This document shows, in pieces, positions 39,785 to 48,065 of a stretch of DNA of 53,956 nucleotides (positions within the stretch are counted from its first letter, which is position 1; each line of letters begins with the position of its first letter). The notes under the pieces are model-generated. The model was not told the origin of the DNA. It worked only from the letters and a program-made list of their open reading frames with translations, and made no database searches. Location: positions 1 through 53,956 of the forward strand of contig DAINMX010000014.1 in assembly GCA_036736205.1 (NCBI GenBank), written 5' to 3'. The translations under genes and the position numbers were made by a program. The DNA is from XYA12-FULL-58-9 sp001798605. Lineage in GTDB: Bacteria > Myxococcota > XYA12-FULL-58-9.

Positions 39785-42700
39785 ATGGTTGCTAACGGCC
39801 AGGCCATTGCCAATGCCCTTGGGTGGCTCCGCAGCGCCCTTTGGCGAATGACCTTTGTCAACCTGACAGTGGCGTACGTTGCCGTGCTTGGTTTTGCCTG
39901 CGGCCTCGGCGTGCTCTTCGCCCAATGGGGGTATGCAAGTGTAGGACTCGGGGCGATCATAACAATGGCGTCCGCGGCGGCCATCGCCGCTATTTGGCTG
40001 ATTCGCCAACGGGTTCCCGCTGACGCCGGAAGGCTGGAACAGGCGCGATTGGCGGAGAGCCTGGCACCAGAGCTCGGCACCGCCGCAACCTCTGCGGTCA
40101 CCTTGTCGGATGATGTTGTTGATGGGGGAAGATTCTCAGCCGACCTGATCGACCTCCACCTCAAACAAACCCGGGCCGCCCTCGATGGAGTTGACTTCCC
40201 AGGCCGCCTAGAGCACCGACATCACCGTGCGCGACGGAACCTGCGCTGGCTACTTGCGGCCTGCATGACGTGGGCGATTGCCATGCTGTTGATTTGCGAT
40301 GCGGGGCGAGCCCGCCTCGCCGCCCTGGTACTCGATGCGGGTGCCGCACAGACCAGCGACATACCACTCGCAGGCGACATCAGACTCACCTACCGTTATC
40401 CCGCATACACCCAGTTGCCACCCCGGGTCGTCGAGGGCGGCGATGGCAGCATGACTGCCGTCGCCGGCACTGAGGTTCTGCTCACCGCCACGGCCGACCA
40501 CAAAGTGGAGGAGGCGCTCTTGCGCGTCACCGACATGTCTGGCGAGCCCATGCAAAGCGTGCCCATGACCGTCGACGGCCAGGTTCTCGCCACCCGCTTG
40601 TCTATCTTGCGCGACTCCCGTTATCACTTTGAGTTGGTCCAGGACGGCGATCGCATTGTCGAGAAAATGTCGCGACCCATTCGGGCCGCACTCGATGAGC
40701 ATCCCGAGGTGCACCTTGATGCCCCGGCCTCCGATCTGATCCTGAAAGACGATCAAAACGTCGACATTCTCTGGCGCGCCAAAGATGACTTCGGTGTTGC
40801 TGAAGTGAATCTTGTGGTTGAACGGCTTGGCCAAGCCAACCCGCAAAAAATCCCACTGGCAACCAGCGAACAAACCGGCCAACGCCGCGAAGACCGTTAT
40901 CGTTGGTCCCTGAGCGACATCAACTTGGCACCTGGTAACGATGTCCGTTTCTTTCTCGAGGCGTTTGACAACGACACCATATCTGGCCCCAAGCGCGCCG
41001 TCTCTGCCACCCGCACCCTGTCCGTCTTCAGTGCCAGCAAGCACCACCTCGAGCTCCTGGAACGGCAGCGGCAACTCCTCGAGCGCCTGGTCGACTGGCT
41101 TGCCGCTGAGCTCGTCGCGCCATTCCCCAAGACAGGAGGTGACCAAGCCATCGCGACCCAGCGATCTTTGGTGGCGACCATGGATCAAGTTGCGTCCGAC
41201 TTCGCTGTCCTCATCATTGACCTGCGTGAAGACAAGCTGACCGGCGACGAGATCATCGCTGCCTTCTCCAATGTCGGCGATCACGTCGACTCCACCCGGA
41301 ACCAACGTTCCAGGGACCTCACACGTGTGTCAGCACCTCTGGCGAAATCAGCAGACTTTAATCGTATGTTCGCGCACCAAATGGAGCAGATAGCCTTGCT
41401 CGAAAATGACATCATCTACCTCGACGATCTGTTGGCGTTGCAGCGCATCGACGAGCTCAAACGAACAGCCAAGGAGCTACTGAGCGCACAACGGAATCTG
41501 GCCGAGCTGTTGCAGCAGTACAAAGACACCCAAGACCCAGCATTGCGAGCTGCTCTAGACCAGCAGATTCGCGACCTTCGCTCGCGGATGATGGAGCTTT
41601 TGCAAAAGATGGCGAGCATCAAGCAGTCGTTGCCGGGCGAGTACCGTAATCTCGAAGCCGCTGCGATGAATGAGCTCGGCGACCAACTCGACCGTCTCGA
41701 GGATATGTTGCGCGAGGGGAATCTCGAGGCAGCCGCGGCCGAACTCGAGCAGCTCGCCAACATGGTCGAGAACATGATGAACTCCATTGACCGTGCGCAG
41801 CAAGAGCTCGGCACAGAGCGGTATGCTGAGCTGCGTGCAGAGCTCGCGGAGTTCGGCAAGGAGTTCCGCGAGCTCGAGGGGCAACAAAAGGCTTTGGCAG
41901 ATCGAGCTGAAAAACTCGCTCAGGAGTACCGCCAAGCTGCAGTTGATCGTGCTGGCAAGAATCTCGATGCCTTCGTCAGCCGCGCTCGCAAAAAGGCTGC
42001 TCGCGCCCTCGAAGCGCTCGACGAGGTGGCCAGCGCTCCGGAGATCTTTCCCCACACACAAGAAGAAATGGCACACGCACGGGAAAGGCTTCTAGACACT
42101 GACGCCCTCCTGGAGAACCGCGACTTCGCACAGGCACAGTCGATGGCGGAGCAGGCACAGGCCCGAGCGGAGACCGTCGAGAGCCTGATCGATCGGCAAA
42201 TGCAATACAACTCCGACAACATCCGACGAAACCTAAGCAAGGCCAATCGTGCCAGCCGGGAAGCAAAAAAGCACACCCGCGAACTCAACGACATGCTCAA
42301 GAAGCTCTTCCCCCCGGCCAACGAAGTCATGTCGCAGAACCAACGCGAACAGATGCAACGCATGGCGAAAAAGCAGCGCAGCCTTGAGCGGCAAGCCGAA
42401 CAGCTCGGCAAAAAGATGGACGGGCTCTCGGAGCAACTTCCACTCTTTGGTGGTGAACCGAGGGCGAGCCTCGACTCGGCGCAATCGGAGATGGGCCAAG
42501 GCGCAAACGCAATGCAAGCCGGGGAATTGCCTGGGGCGTCCCAGCACAAACGCCGCGCCGCCGATGAACTGGGGAAGTTGCGCGAGGCTCTGGAAAAGGC
42601 ATCGCAAGGCCAGCAAGGCGGAATGCCACTGCCACTGGGGATGGGCGGTGGCCAGGGTCGGCCCGGTCGCGGCAACGACGGTCAACACTCCGAACCCGTC

Positions 42701-42832
42701 GAGATTCCCCAGGCAGACAAGAATCGCGCCGATCCGCAATTTCGCAAGGACCTGCTCGAGGCAGCCAAGCAAAAGGCACCCGACCGCTACGAAGGTGCCG
42801 TGCGCAAATACTACGAGGAGCTCATCCGATGA
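39785..42832 (+). CDS. DUF4175-type membrane protein with long coiled coil
   Basis: A 1015-residue protein. Two N-terminal membrane segments (~25-75: FVNLTVAYVAVLGFACGLGV and ASAAAIAAIWLI) and a third near 150-170 (LLAACMTWAIAMLLIC). The middle (~190-430) is beta-rich with RLTYRYPAYTQLPPRVVEGGDG, the DUF4175 hallmark, and Ig-like repeats probably in the periplasm. The second half (~440-900) is a very long coiled coil. The tail is Gly/Gln-rich and ends with FRKDLLEAAKQKAPDRYE, the usual C-terminal block of the family. The function is unknown; relatives lie near MoxR/DUF58 clusters, none of which is in this window. AGGAG lies eleven bases before the ATG. The stop overlaps the next gene by four bases. 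Confidence 0.82.
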   Translation: MVANGQAIANALGWLRSALWRMTFVNLTVAYVAVLGFACGLGVLFAQWGYASVGLGAIITMASAAAIAAIWLIRQRVPADAGRLEQARLAESLAPELGTAATSAVTLSDDVVDGGRFSADLIDLHLKQTRAALDGVDFPGRLEHRHHRARRNLRWLLAACMTWAIAMLLICDAGRARLAALVLDAGAAQTSDIPLAGDIRLTYRYPAYTQLPPRVVEGGDGSMTAVAGTEVLLTATADHKVEEALLRVTDMSGEPMQSVPMTVDGQVLATRLSILRDSRYHFELVQDGDRIVEKMSRPIRAALDEHPEVHLDAPASDLILKDDQNVDILWRAKDDFGVAEVNLVVERLGQANPQKIPLATSEQTGQRREDRYRWSLSDINLAPGNDVRFFLEAFDNDTISGPKRAVSATRTLSVFSASKHHLELLERQRQLLERLVDWLAAELVAPFPKTGGDQAIATQRSLVATMDQVASDFAVLIIDLREDKLTGDEIIAAFSNVGDHVDSTRNQRSRDLTRVSAPLAKSADFNRMFAHQMEQIALLENDIIYLDDLLALQRIDELKRTAKELLSAQRNLAELLQQYKDTQDPALRAALDQQIRDLRSRMMELLQKMASIKQSLPGEYRNLEAAAMNELGDQLDRLEDMLREGNLEAAAAELEQLANMVENMMNSIDRAQQELGTERYAELRAELAEFGKEFRELEGQQKALADRAEKLAQEYRQAAVDRAGKNLDAFVSRARKKAARALEALDEVASAPEIFPHTQEEMAHARERLLDTDALLENRDFAQAQSMAEQAQARAETVESLIDRQMQYNSDNIRRNLSKANRASREAKKHTRELNDMLKKLFPPANEVMSQNQREQMQRMAKKQRSLERQAEQLGKKMDGLSEQLPLFGGEPRASLDSAQSEMGQGANAMQAGELPGASQHKRRAADELGKLREALEKASQGQQGGMPLPLGMGGGQGRPGRGNDGQHSEPVEIPQADKNRADPQFRKDLLEAAKQKAPDRYEGAVRKYYEELIR

Positions 42833-44670
42833 TGCCTCTGCACAAAGGCAAAAAGGGCGGGCCCACGGGTTGGTCCCCGTGGCTGCTCGTGGGATCCGTC
42901 GCCGGTGCCATTGTGATCGCGGCGCCTGCTCGCGCCGCCACCGATGTCAGAGCGGTCTACGAGCTTCTCAATGACTGGCAGCTCGAAGACGCCCTCGCCG
43001 AAGCTCAAGCTCTGTTTGCGCAAGCGCCCGACGACCCCGAGGTGTGGATCATGGCGGCACACGTGCAGCATCAACGCGGCGAGCATCTGTCGGCCTTGTC
43101 CCTCCTCGATGCCGCAGCCCGCGCCGGTGAGACCATCAATGCTGGCTACCGTTCGTTGGTGGAGACCTCAGCCCGACTGCAGGCCAATGCACAGAGCGTC
43201 ATGACGCCACACTTTGAAATCCGCTACCTCAACAAAGATGAAATCGTCGCCTACTATGCAGGTCCCATACTCGAGGCGGCCTACAGCAATATCGGCGGCG
43301 ACCTCGACCTGTTGGCAGCAGAGCGCGGCGAGAGAATCCTCGTAGAGATCTATCCCGACGCACGGGGTCTCGCCGGGGCGACTGGTTTGACCGTCAAAGA
43401 GATCGAAACCAGCGGTACCATTGCCGTGTGCAAGTTTCATCGCTTGATGATCACGTCACCTTTGGCGACACTCAACGGCTATGATTGGGGTGACACTTTG
43501 GCCCACGAGTTCGTGCACCTGCTCATTTCCAAAAAGTCTCACGACACCATCCCCATCTGGCTGCACGAGGGCATTGCCAAGTTTTACGAATCCCGCTGGA
43601 AGGGCAAAGCCGGCGAGGCGCTGAATCCCTATTCGGAGAAGCTTTTGGCCGACGCCGTGCGCAAAAACGATTTCATTACTTATCAACAGATGCACCCGTC
43701 GATGGCGCTTCTACCCTCACAGGAGGCAGCGGCGCTCGCTTTTGCCGAGGTCTTCACAACCATTGAGTATTTGCGCAAACAGTTTGGCAATGAAACCATC
43801 CCCGAGCTTCTCGTGAAGAGCGCCGAGAGGGTCCCGCTAGAGCAGGCCCTGCATGATGTGTTTGGCATGGGTCTCGGCAAAATAGAGACGAGCTGGAAAC
43901 GATACTTGAAGAAACGGCCCTTTCGAGAGATCGCCGGCGCTGCCCCTCGCAAGATCCGTTTGATTGGCAATGAAGACGAAGCCATTAAGGAGAATCCCCT
44001 CGAGACCATTGACGACCCAGCGGTGCACAAGTTTGCCCGCCTCGGTGAGCTTCTGCAACTTCGCGGTAAACACCGGGCTGCTGTTGTTGAATACGAGAAG
44101 GCTTACGCACGCGCAGGGGCAGCACATGCAACCCTTCTCAATCGACTGGCCCGCGCCTTTATCGAAACCGACCGCCTCGACGATGCGGTGCGACTGGTTG
44201 ACAAAGCGCTTGCCGCCCACCCGAACGACGGCGATGCTCACCTTTTGGCAGGTCGCATTCGGCTGGCCCAAAACCAACCCGCGAAAGCCCGCGCCCATTT
44301 TGAAGCTGTGCGGCGGCAGAATCCATTCAACCCCGAGGTCCATGCAGCCCTCGCCAAGCTCTACGAACAAGCTGGGGACAAGGAGGCCGCAGCCAAGGCC
44401 ACTCATTTTCTGGAGCTCGCGAGAAAACCGAGACCCTCTAAAGATTACGAGTTACCATCCCCCCCTGCGGGAAATGCTTTCGTATCACTGCTAAGCCCCA
44501 ATTGGGGGCAGGTTCGCATCAACGGCGCTACGCCCATTGCCACTCCAGCCTGGCGAGTTCCCGTCGAGGCAGGTGAGCTGGCGGTAGAGATCCTCTCCGG
44601 CCCATCCAGCGGCACGCTACAGACCGTGATGGTGAAGCCCGGAGAATCCACCACGATGGTGTTGCACTGA
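42829..44670 (+). CDS. Peptidase-MA-like metalloprotease with TPR and PEGA-like domains
   Basis: A 613-residue exported protein. A signal peptide or anchor covers residues ~17-37. TPR-like helices (~40-115) precede a gluzincin-type domain with His226-Glu227-x-x-His230 (AHEFVHLLI) and the downstream Glu247 in WLHEGIAKFYE, the Peptidase-MA pattern. TPR repeats follow at ~400-530 (LLQLRGKHRAAVVEYEKAY and others). The last ~75 residues resemble a PEGA beta domain (FVSLLSPNWGQVRINGATPI). Probably a periplasmic zinc peptidase; the substrate is unknown. Start overlaps the DUF4175 stop, with GAGGAG about eight bases upstream, so the two are translationally coupled and likely act together on the envelope. 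Confidence 0.85.
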   Translation: MMPLHKGKKGGPTGWSPWLLVGSVAGAIVIAAPARAATDVRAVYELLNDWQLEDALAEAQALFAQAPDDPEVWIMAAHVQHQRGEHLSALSLLDAAARAGETINAGYRSLVETSARLQANAQSVMTPHFEIRYLNKDEIVAYYAGPILEAAYSNIGGDLDLLAAERGERILVEIYPDARGLAGATGLTVKEIETSGTIAVCKFHRLMITSPLATLNGYDWGDTLAHEFVHLLISKKSHDTIPIWLHEGIAKFYESRWKGKAGEALNPYSEKLLADAVRKNDFITYQQMHPSMALLPSQEAAALAFAEVFTTIEYLRKQFGNETIPELLVKSAERVPLEQALHDVFGMGLGKIETSWKRYLKKRPFREIAGAAPRKIRLIGNEDEAIKENPLETIDDPAVHKFARLGELLQLRGKHRAAVVEYEKAYARAGAAHATLLNRLARAFIETDRLDDAVRLVDKALAAHPNDGDAHLLAGRIRLAQNQPAKARAHFEAVRRQNPFNPEVHAALAKLYEQAGDKEAAAKATHFLELARKPRPSKDYELPSPPAGNAFVSLLSPNWGQVRINGATPIATPAWRVPVEAGELAVEILSGPSSGTLQTVMVKPGESTTMVLH

Positions 44671-44694
44671 CCGATGATAGAGCGAGAATGGTGA

Positions 44695-45954
44695 TCAGGT
44701 GCCGGCCAAGTAATTGCTGCTGTAGGCGATCTGCTCTGGGGTAAGGGCGTCAATCTTGATGCCCATGGTGTCGAGCTTGATCCTGGCGATCTCGGCGTCC
44801 TGCTCCGTGGTGATGTCATAGACGCCCGGCGCGAGGTCTTTGCCTTCCTTGGCCATGCGCATCATGCCCATGAACTGATTGGCAAACGACATGTCCATGA
44901 CTTCCGATGGGTGACCTTCGGCGGCGGCGAGATTGACCAGACGTCCTTGCGCCAACAGATAAATGCGGCGGCCGTCCTTCATGGTGTACTCTTCGCAGTT
45001 TGGCCTGATGGTCCTCTTCGACTTCGACTGCTCCTCTAGATCAGGAATGGCGATCTCGCAGTCGTAGTGGCCGGTGTTGCAGACCACCGCACCATCGCGC
45101 ATCTTGGCAAAGTGTTTGCCGGTGATGATGTCTTTCATGCCAGTAGCAGTGACGAAAACATCACCAATGGCTGCGGCCTCGTCCATGGTCATCACCCGAT
45201 GGCCATCGAGGGTCGCCTTCAAAGCTTCCAGCGGATCAACCTCGGTGCAGACGGTGTTGGCACCCATACCTTTGGCGCGCGTAGCACAACCTCTGCCGCA
45301 GTGACCATAACCGGCAGTGACGAAGATCTTGCCGGCGAGCAAGATGCTGGTCGCTCGTATGATGCCGTCGAGAGACGACTGGCCGGTGCCGTACACATTG
45401 TCGAATTCCCACTTGGTGACGGCATCATTGATGGCGAGCACCGGGTAAAGCAGCTTGCCGGCCGCGCCCATGGCGCGCAGTCGATGCACGCCCGTGGTCG
45501 TCTCCTCGGTGCCGCCGAGGACACCTTTGGCGAGATCTTGTCGCTTCGTGTGAACCCGGATGATGAGGTCAGCGCCATCATCCAAAGTCAATGTCGGTTT
45601 GGGATCGAGGGTGCGATCGATAGCCCAATAAAACTCCTCGGTGTTCATGCCATGCCACGCGTACATGGCAATACCGTCGACCGCGAGTGCCGCGGCCACG
45701 TCATCCTGAGTCGACAGCGGGTTGCATCCCGACCAGAAGACTTCAGCACCGGCAGCCCGCAAGGTGCGAATCAAGACGGCTGTCTCTTTGGTAACATGGA
45801 GGCAACCAGCAATTCTTTGGCCTTTGAGGGGCTTCTCTTTTTCAAACCTGCCGCGCAGCGCCATCAACACCGGCATCCGACTCTCTGCCCATTCGATTTT
45901 GAGCATGCCCTGCTCGGCGAGTCCTGTGTCCTTAACTTTGTATGGCTCGGCCAT
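44695..45954 (-). CDS. ahcY: Adenosylhomocysteinase
   Basis: A 419-residue NAD-dependent S-adenosylhomocysteine hydrolase, splitting SAH into adenosine and homocysteine. The substrate-binding region has HVTKETAVL, SGCNPLSTQDDV and AINDAVTKWEFDNVYGTGQS with the catalytic Lys and Asp. The NAD site is GYGHCGRGCATRAKGMGA, the short form typical of archaeal and Thermotoga-type enzymes, without the ~40-residue insertion of the common proteobacterial type. HGHR/DGHRVMTMDEAA and CNTGHYDCEI are also as expected. Start at the ATG at 45954, with AAGAGGTGGAAG before it. It is divergent from a PrmA-like methyltransferase. I saw no SAH riboswitch in the ~105-bp leader. Cytosolic. Confidence 0.95.
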   Translation of the reverse strand: MAEPYKVKDTGLAEQGMLKIEWAESRMPVLMALRGRFEKEKPLKGQRIAGCLHVTKETAVLIRTLRAAGAEVFWSGCNPLSTQDDVAAALAVDGIAMYAWHGMNTEEFYWAIDRTLDPKPTLTLDDGADLIIRVHTKRQDLAKGVLGGTEETTTGVHRLRAMGAAGKLLYPVLAINDAVTKWEFDNVYGTGQSSLDGIIRATSILLAGKIFVTAGYGHCGRGCATRAKGMGANTVCTEVDPLEALKATLDGHRVMTMDEAAAIGDVFVTATGMKDIITGKHFAKMRDGAVVCNTGHYDCEIAIPDLEEQSKSKRTIRPNCEEYTMKDGRRIYLLAQGRLVNLAAAEGHPSEVMDMSFANQFMGMMRMAKEGKDLAPGVYDITTEQDAEIARIKLDTMGIKIDALTPEQIAYSSNYLAGT

Positions 45955-46009
45955 CTTCCACCTCTTGGCAACAGTTGAAGTTGTTGGGTGAACCACGCAC
46001 ACTCGACGA

Positions 46010-46015
46010 TGTCAA
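46010..46015 (-). promoter_or_regulatory. Candidate -35 box (TTGACA) for ahcY
   Basis: A perfect TTGACA on the minus strand about 55 bases before the ahcY start. The hexamer at 17-bp spacing, TTCACC, is a poor -10, so this is tentative. Confidence 0.25.
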
Positions 46016-46023
46016 GAGCGGAC

Positions 46024-46050
46024 CGGCCTGTTCGGCCTGTTCGGCCTGTT
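46024..46050. repeat. Three tandem copies of CGGCCTGTT
   Basis: Exact 9-bp units at 46024-46032, 46033-46041 and 46042-46050, in the spacer between the divergent ahcY and PrmA-like genes. The last copy ends 11 bp before the methyltransferase start. It may have arisen by slippage; a regulatory role is not shown. Confidence 0.7.
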
Positions 46051-46060
46051 CCCCTCTGCT

Positions 46061-46666
46061 ATGGTGACAGCCATGACCTGGTCGGCATTCACCATTGGCA
46101 GTCGATTTCGCATCATTCCCGAAGGTGCACCACGTTCGTTCGATGGCCGAATCGATCTGGTACTCGAGCGCGGGGCCTTCGGTTCCGGGGAACACGAGAC
46201 CACCGCGAGCTGCCTCGAAACCCTCGGTCGTCTCGGAGACCTCCATGGTTTGGATGTTCTCGATTTTGGCAGCGGCACCGGTGTGCTGGCCGTCGCCGCG
46301 CTGCTCCGACACGCCCGATCGGCAGTGTTGGTCGATATCAACGCCGACGCCATCACCACAGGCATAAGAAACTGCGAACTCAACTCAGTCACAGAAAGCG
46401 CCACTCACGTTGTCGGCAGCATGGGAGATGTCCCACCCCGCCAGTTTGAATTGGTGATGGCCAACATCTATGGAGACATTCTTCTCGACGTGGCAGTGGA
46501 CCTCGTGGGCAGAGTCTCACCGGGGGGCCATCTGATCCTGTCGGGAATCCTATGGCAAGACAACTTTCCTGTGCGAAAGAAATACGAAAGCCTCGGTTGT
46601 GAGCTGGTCAAGAACACGATGCTCGACGAATACAGCACCTTGTGGTGGCGGGCTCCCGGAGCCTAG
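46061..46666 (+). CDS. PrmA-like class I methyltransferase, short form
   Basis: A 201-residue SAM-dependent methyltransferase. It carries the signature of the ribosomal protein L11 methyltransferase/ETFB-lysine methyltransferase family: GAFGSGEHETTASCLETL, then motif I VLDFGSGTGVLAVAALL, an acidic VLVDINADAI, and VMANIYGDILL in place of the usual VANI motif. The ~90-residue N-terminal substrate-recognition domain of true PrmA is absent, so the target is probably not L11 or is recognised otherwise. Start at 46061; an in-frame ATG at 46073 is equally possible. It is divergent from ahcY, which removes the SAH product of methylation. Cytosolic. Confidence 0.8.
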   Translation: MVTAMTWSAFTIGSRFRIIPEGAPRSFDGRIDLVLERGAFGSGEHETTASCLETLGRLGDLHGLDVLDFGSGTGVLAVAALLRHARSAVLVDINADAITTGIRNCELNSVTESATHVVGSMGDVPPRQFELVMANIYGDILLDVAVDLVGRVSPGGHLILSGILWQDNFPVRKKYESLGCELVKNTMLDEYSTLWWRAPGA

Positions 46667-46682
46667 GCCAACCTGGGCCTAG
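46663..46682 (+). terminator. Stem-loop at the end of the methyltransferase gene
   Basis: CTAGGCC-AACCTG-GGCCTAG is a perfect 7-bp stem with a 6-base loop that includes the TAG stop codon. It lies in a 45-bp convergent spacer and could act on both strands. No T-tract follows, so a factor-independent terminator is uncertain. Confidence 0.4.
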
Positions 46683-46711
46683 CTCTCGCGCACAACAACT
46701 CCCCTGGCGCG

Positions 46712-47413
46712 TCAAAACTCGCCGAGATCTCCCTTGGGAGCAGTCATCCGGTCAAAGCCCGGGAAAATCTTTTTTCGATTGACGGCGCGATAGGCTCGTC
46801 CGGCGAAAGCATCGCGGATCACCTCGGCGCGCACATCCGCCGGAAAATACTCTGGGTGGGGCTTGTCTGCGACGCGGGCGAGAAAATTGCAGAGCGGCTC
46901 GCAATCAAAACCGAGCTCGGCGAGACCTTTGCCAGCAAATATGTCTGCGCGGGTCTCTTCGTGCCGACAGATGTATTCGATCTCTTTGTGCGTGAGTTGT
47001 TTGCGCACCTGATACTCAGTCCAACGTTTGGGCCGGTGACCAACCTCGTGTGCCACCACACCCACGAGAACGTCGAGCACATTCTTGAACGCCGAGAGAA
47101 AACCCGCACCAATGTAGATGACGCCGCTGGAATCGATCATCGCAATCGTTCCATTGGCGAGCGCCAGTGCGTAGTCGCCCTCGGCGTCGCCTGCCATGCG
47201 CGCCAATTTGTTTACGTACTTTCTCAGCACCTCAAGCAAGTCAGCGAGCTCTGGGTATTCCGCCGCATCGAGGACCAACGGCTTGGACTTGCCGAACAGG
47301 GTTTGCTGCACCTGCTGGCCGACCGGTGCTGCCTCCCCCGATTTGGTGCTCGGCCATTGGGGCCCGAAGGGATTGAGCTGGGTGGATAGACCACCTTCGA
47401 TTCGCCGTGACAC
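46712..47413 (-). CDS. M48-like zinc metallopeptidase
   Basis: A 233-residue protein with the zincin motif His122-Glu123-Val-Gly-His126 in a VGVVAHEVGHRP helix, and a downstream HEETRADIFAGKGLAELG with Glu153 as the likely third ligand, as in M48 peptidases. YIGAGFLSAFKNVLDVL, just before the motif, is the usual edge strand and helix. There is no signal peptide or membrane segment, so it is a soluble peptidase, unlike HtpX or Ste24. The GTG at 47413 must be the start or downstream of it, because an in-frame TAA occurs three codons earlier. It is divergent from the phasin-like gene. Substrate unknown. Confidence 0.78.
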   Translation of the reverse strand: MSRRIEGGLSTQLNPFGPQWPSTKSGEAAPVGQQVQQTLFGKSKPLVLDAAEYPELADLLEVLRKYVNKLARMAGDAEGDYALALANGTIAMIDSSGVIYIGAGFLSAFKNVLDVLVGVVAHEVGHRPKRWTEYQVRKQLTHKEIEYICRHEETRADIFAGKGLAELGFDCEPLCNFLARVADKPHPEYFPADVRAEVIRDAFAGRAYRAVNRKKIFPGFDRMTAPKGDLGEF

Positions 47414-47499
47414 CTCTCTAGTTTAAGGAGAATTGCCGAGTATCGCCAGCTCACGCGAGCTTCGCCCCTGCGAAAAACACTTTCGTTGGCAAAACCGCC

Positions 47500-47538
47500 T
47501 TGACATCGTAACGCAATGTATTACTTTACGCGTTGCGT
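47500..47538 (+). promoter_or_regulatory. Promoter with flanking inverted repeat, phasin-like gene
   Basis: TTGACA (47500-47505) and TACTTT (47522-47527) are spaced by 16 bp, a good sigma70-type promoter. ACGCAA (47511-47516) and TTGCGT (47533-47538) form an inverted repeat around the -10 box, where a repressor would block polymerase. The start codon is at 47585, giving a leader of about 50 bases. Confidence 0.55.
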
Positions 47539-47584
47539 CATTTACTGGCGGGCGATAGCCACATCAAAACATTGGAGGGAAACC

Positions 47585-47926
47585 ATGACCACAGAAAAAA
47601 CCAACGGCAACTGGATCAAAACCAAGATCGACGACATTGATGGACAAATCAGAGGTGTTGTCGAGCGCCTCGAAAACCAAAGCCGTGACATAGAGAAACG
47701 CGTGCGCGAGACGGAACTCGCGAAGACGGCCATGCGCCTTCAGAAGGATATCGAAAATCAGACCAGACGCTGGCAAAAGGACTTTGAAAGACACACCAAG
47801 CGTTTGCGCAAAGACGCGGAAAAGATCCGTGACAGCGCCTACAACACCGCTGGTATAGCGACCAAGCAGGAGATCGATTCGCTGCGGCGCAAGATCACCC
47901 AAATAGCCAAGTCAACCCAACCATAG
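47585..47926 (+). CDS. Small coiled-coil, phasin-like protein
   Basis: A 113-residue, highly charged, fully helical protein with a heptad coiled coil at ~15-85 (IRGVVERLENQSRDIEKRV and following) and a C-terminal TKQEIDSLRRKITQI segment. The DSLRRKI ending is typical of phasin-family and PhaF-like proteins, where it precedes or follows the granule-associated helix. Amphipathic granule-surface binding is therefore a reasonable guess, but no polyhydroxyalkanoate synthase is in the window. GGAGG lies six bases before the ATG; the frame is open further upstream to 47516 through the promoter and is not used. A strong promoter upstream and a hairpin downstream make it look like an independent, well-expressed gene. 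Confidence 0.65.
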   Translation: MTTEKTNGNWIKTKIDDIDGQIRGVVERLENQSRDIEKRVRETELAKTAMRLQKDIENQTRRWQKDFERHTKRLRKDAEKIRDSAYNTAGIATKQEIDSLRRKITQIAKSTQP

Positions 47927-47933
47927 AATGGAC

Positions 47934-47949
47934 GGCACAGTTCTGTGCC
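47934..47949 (+). terminator. Hairpin after the phasin-like gene
   Basis: GGCACA-GTTC-TGTGCC, a perfect 6-bp stem with a 4-base loop, begins eight bases after the stop codon. No T-tract follows, so it may protect or terminate the transcript. Confidence 0.45.
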
Positions 47950-48065
47950 AACCGGTCGAATCATCCGGCTTCCCAGTTCGAAGGAATATGTATTGATCGA
48001 CTGCCCCCCGCTCAGAGTATAGGGTCGCTGGCGGCTCCGATCTGTGCGACCGATAGGAGGGCGTG

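Noticed and set aside
45955..46060. SAH riboswitch before ahcY
   Set aside because: The leader is short and occupied by a simple 9-bp repeat; no conserved riboswitch core could be recognised.
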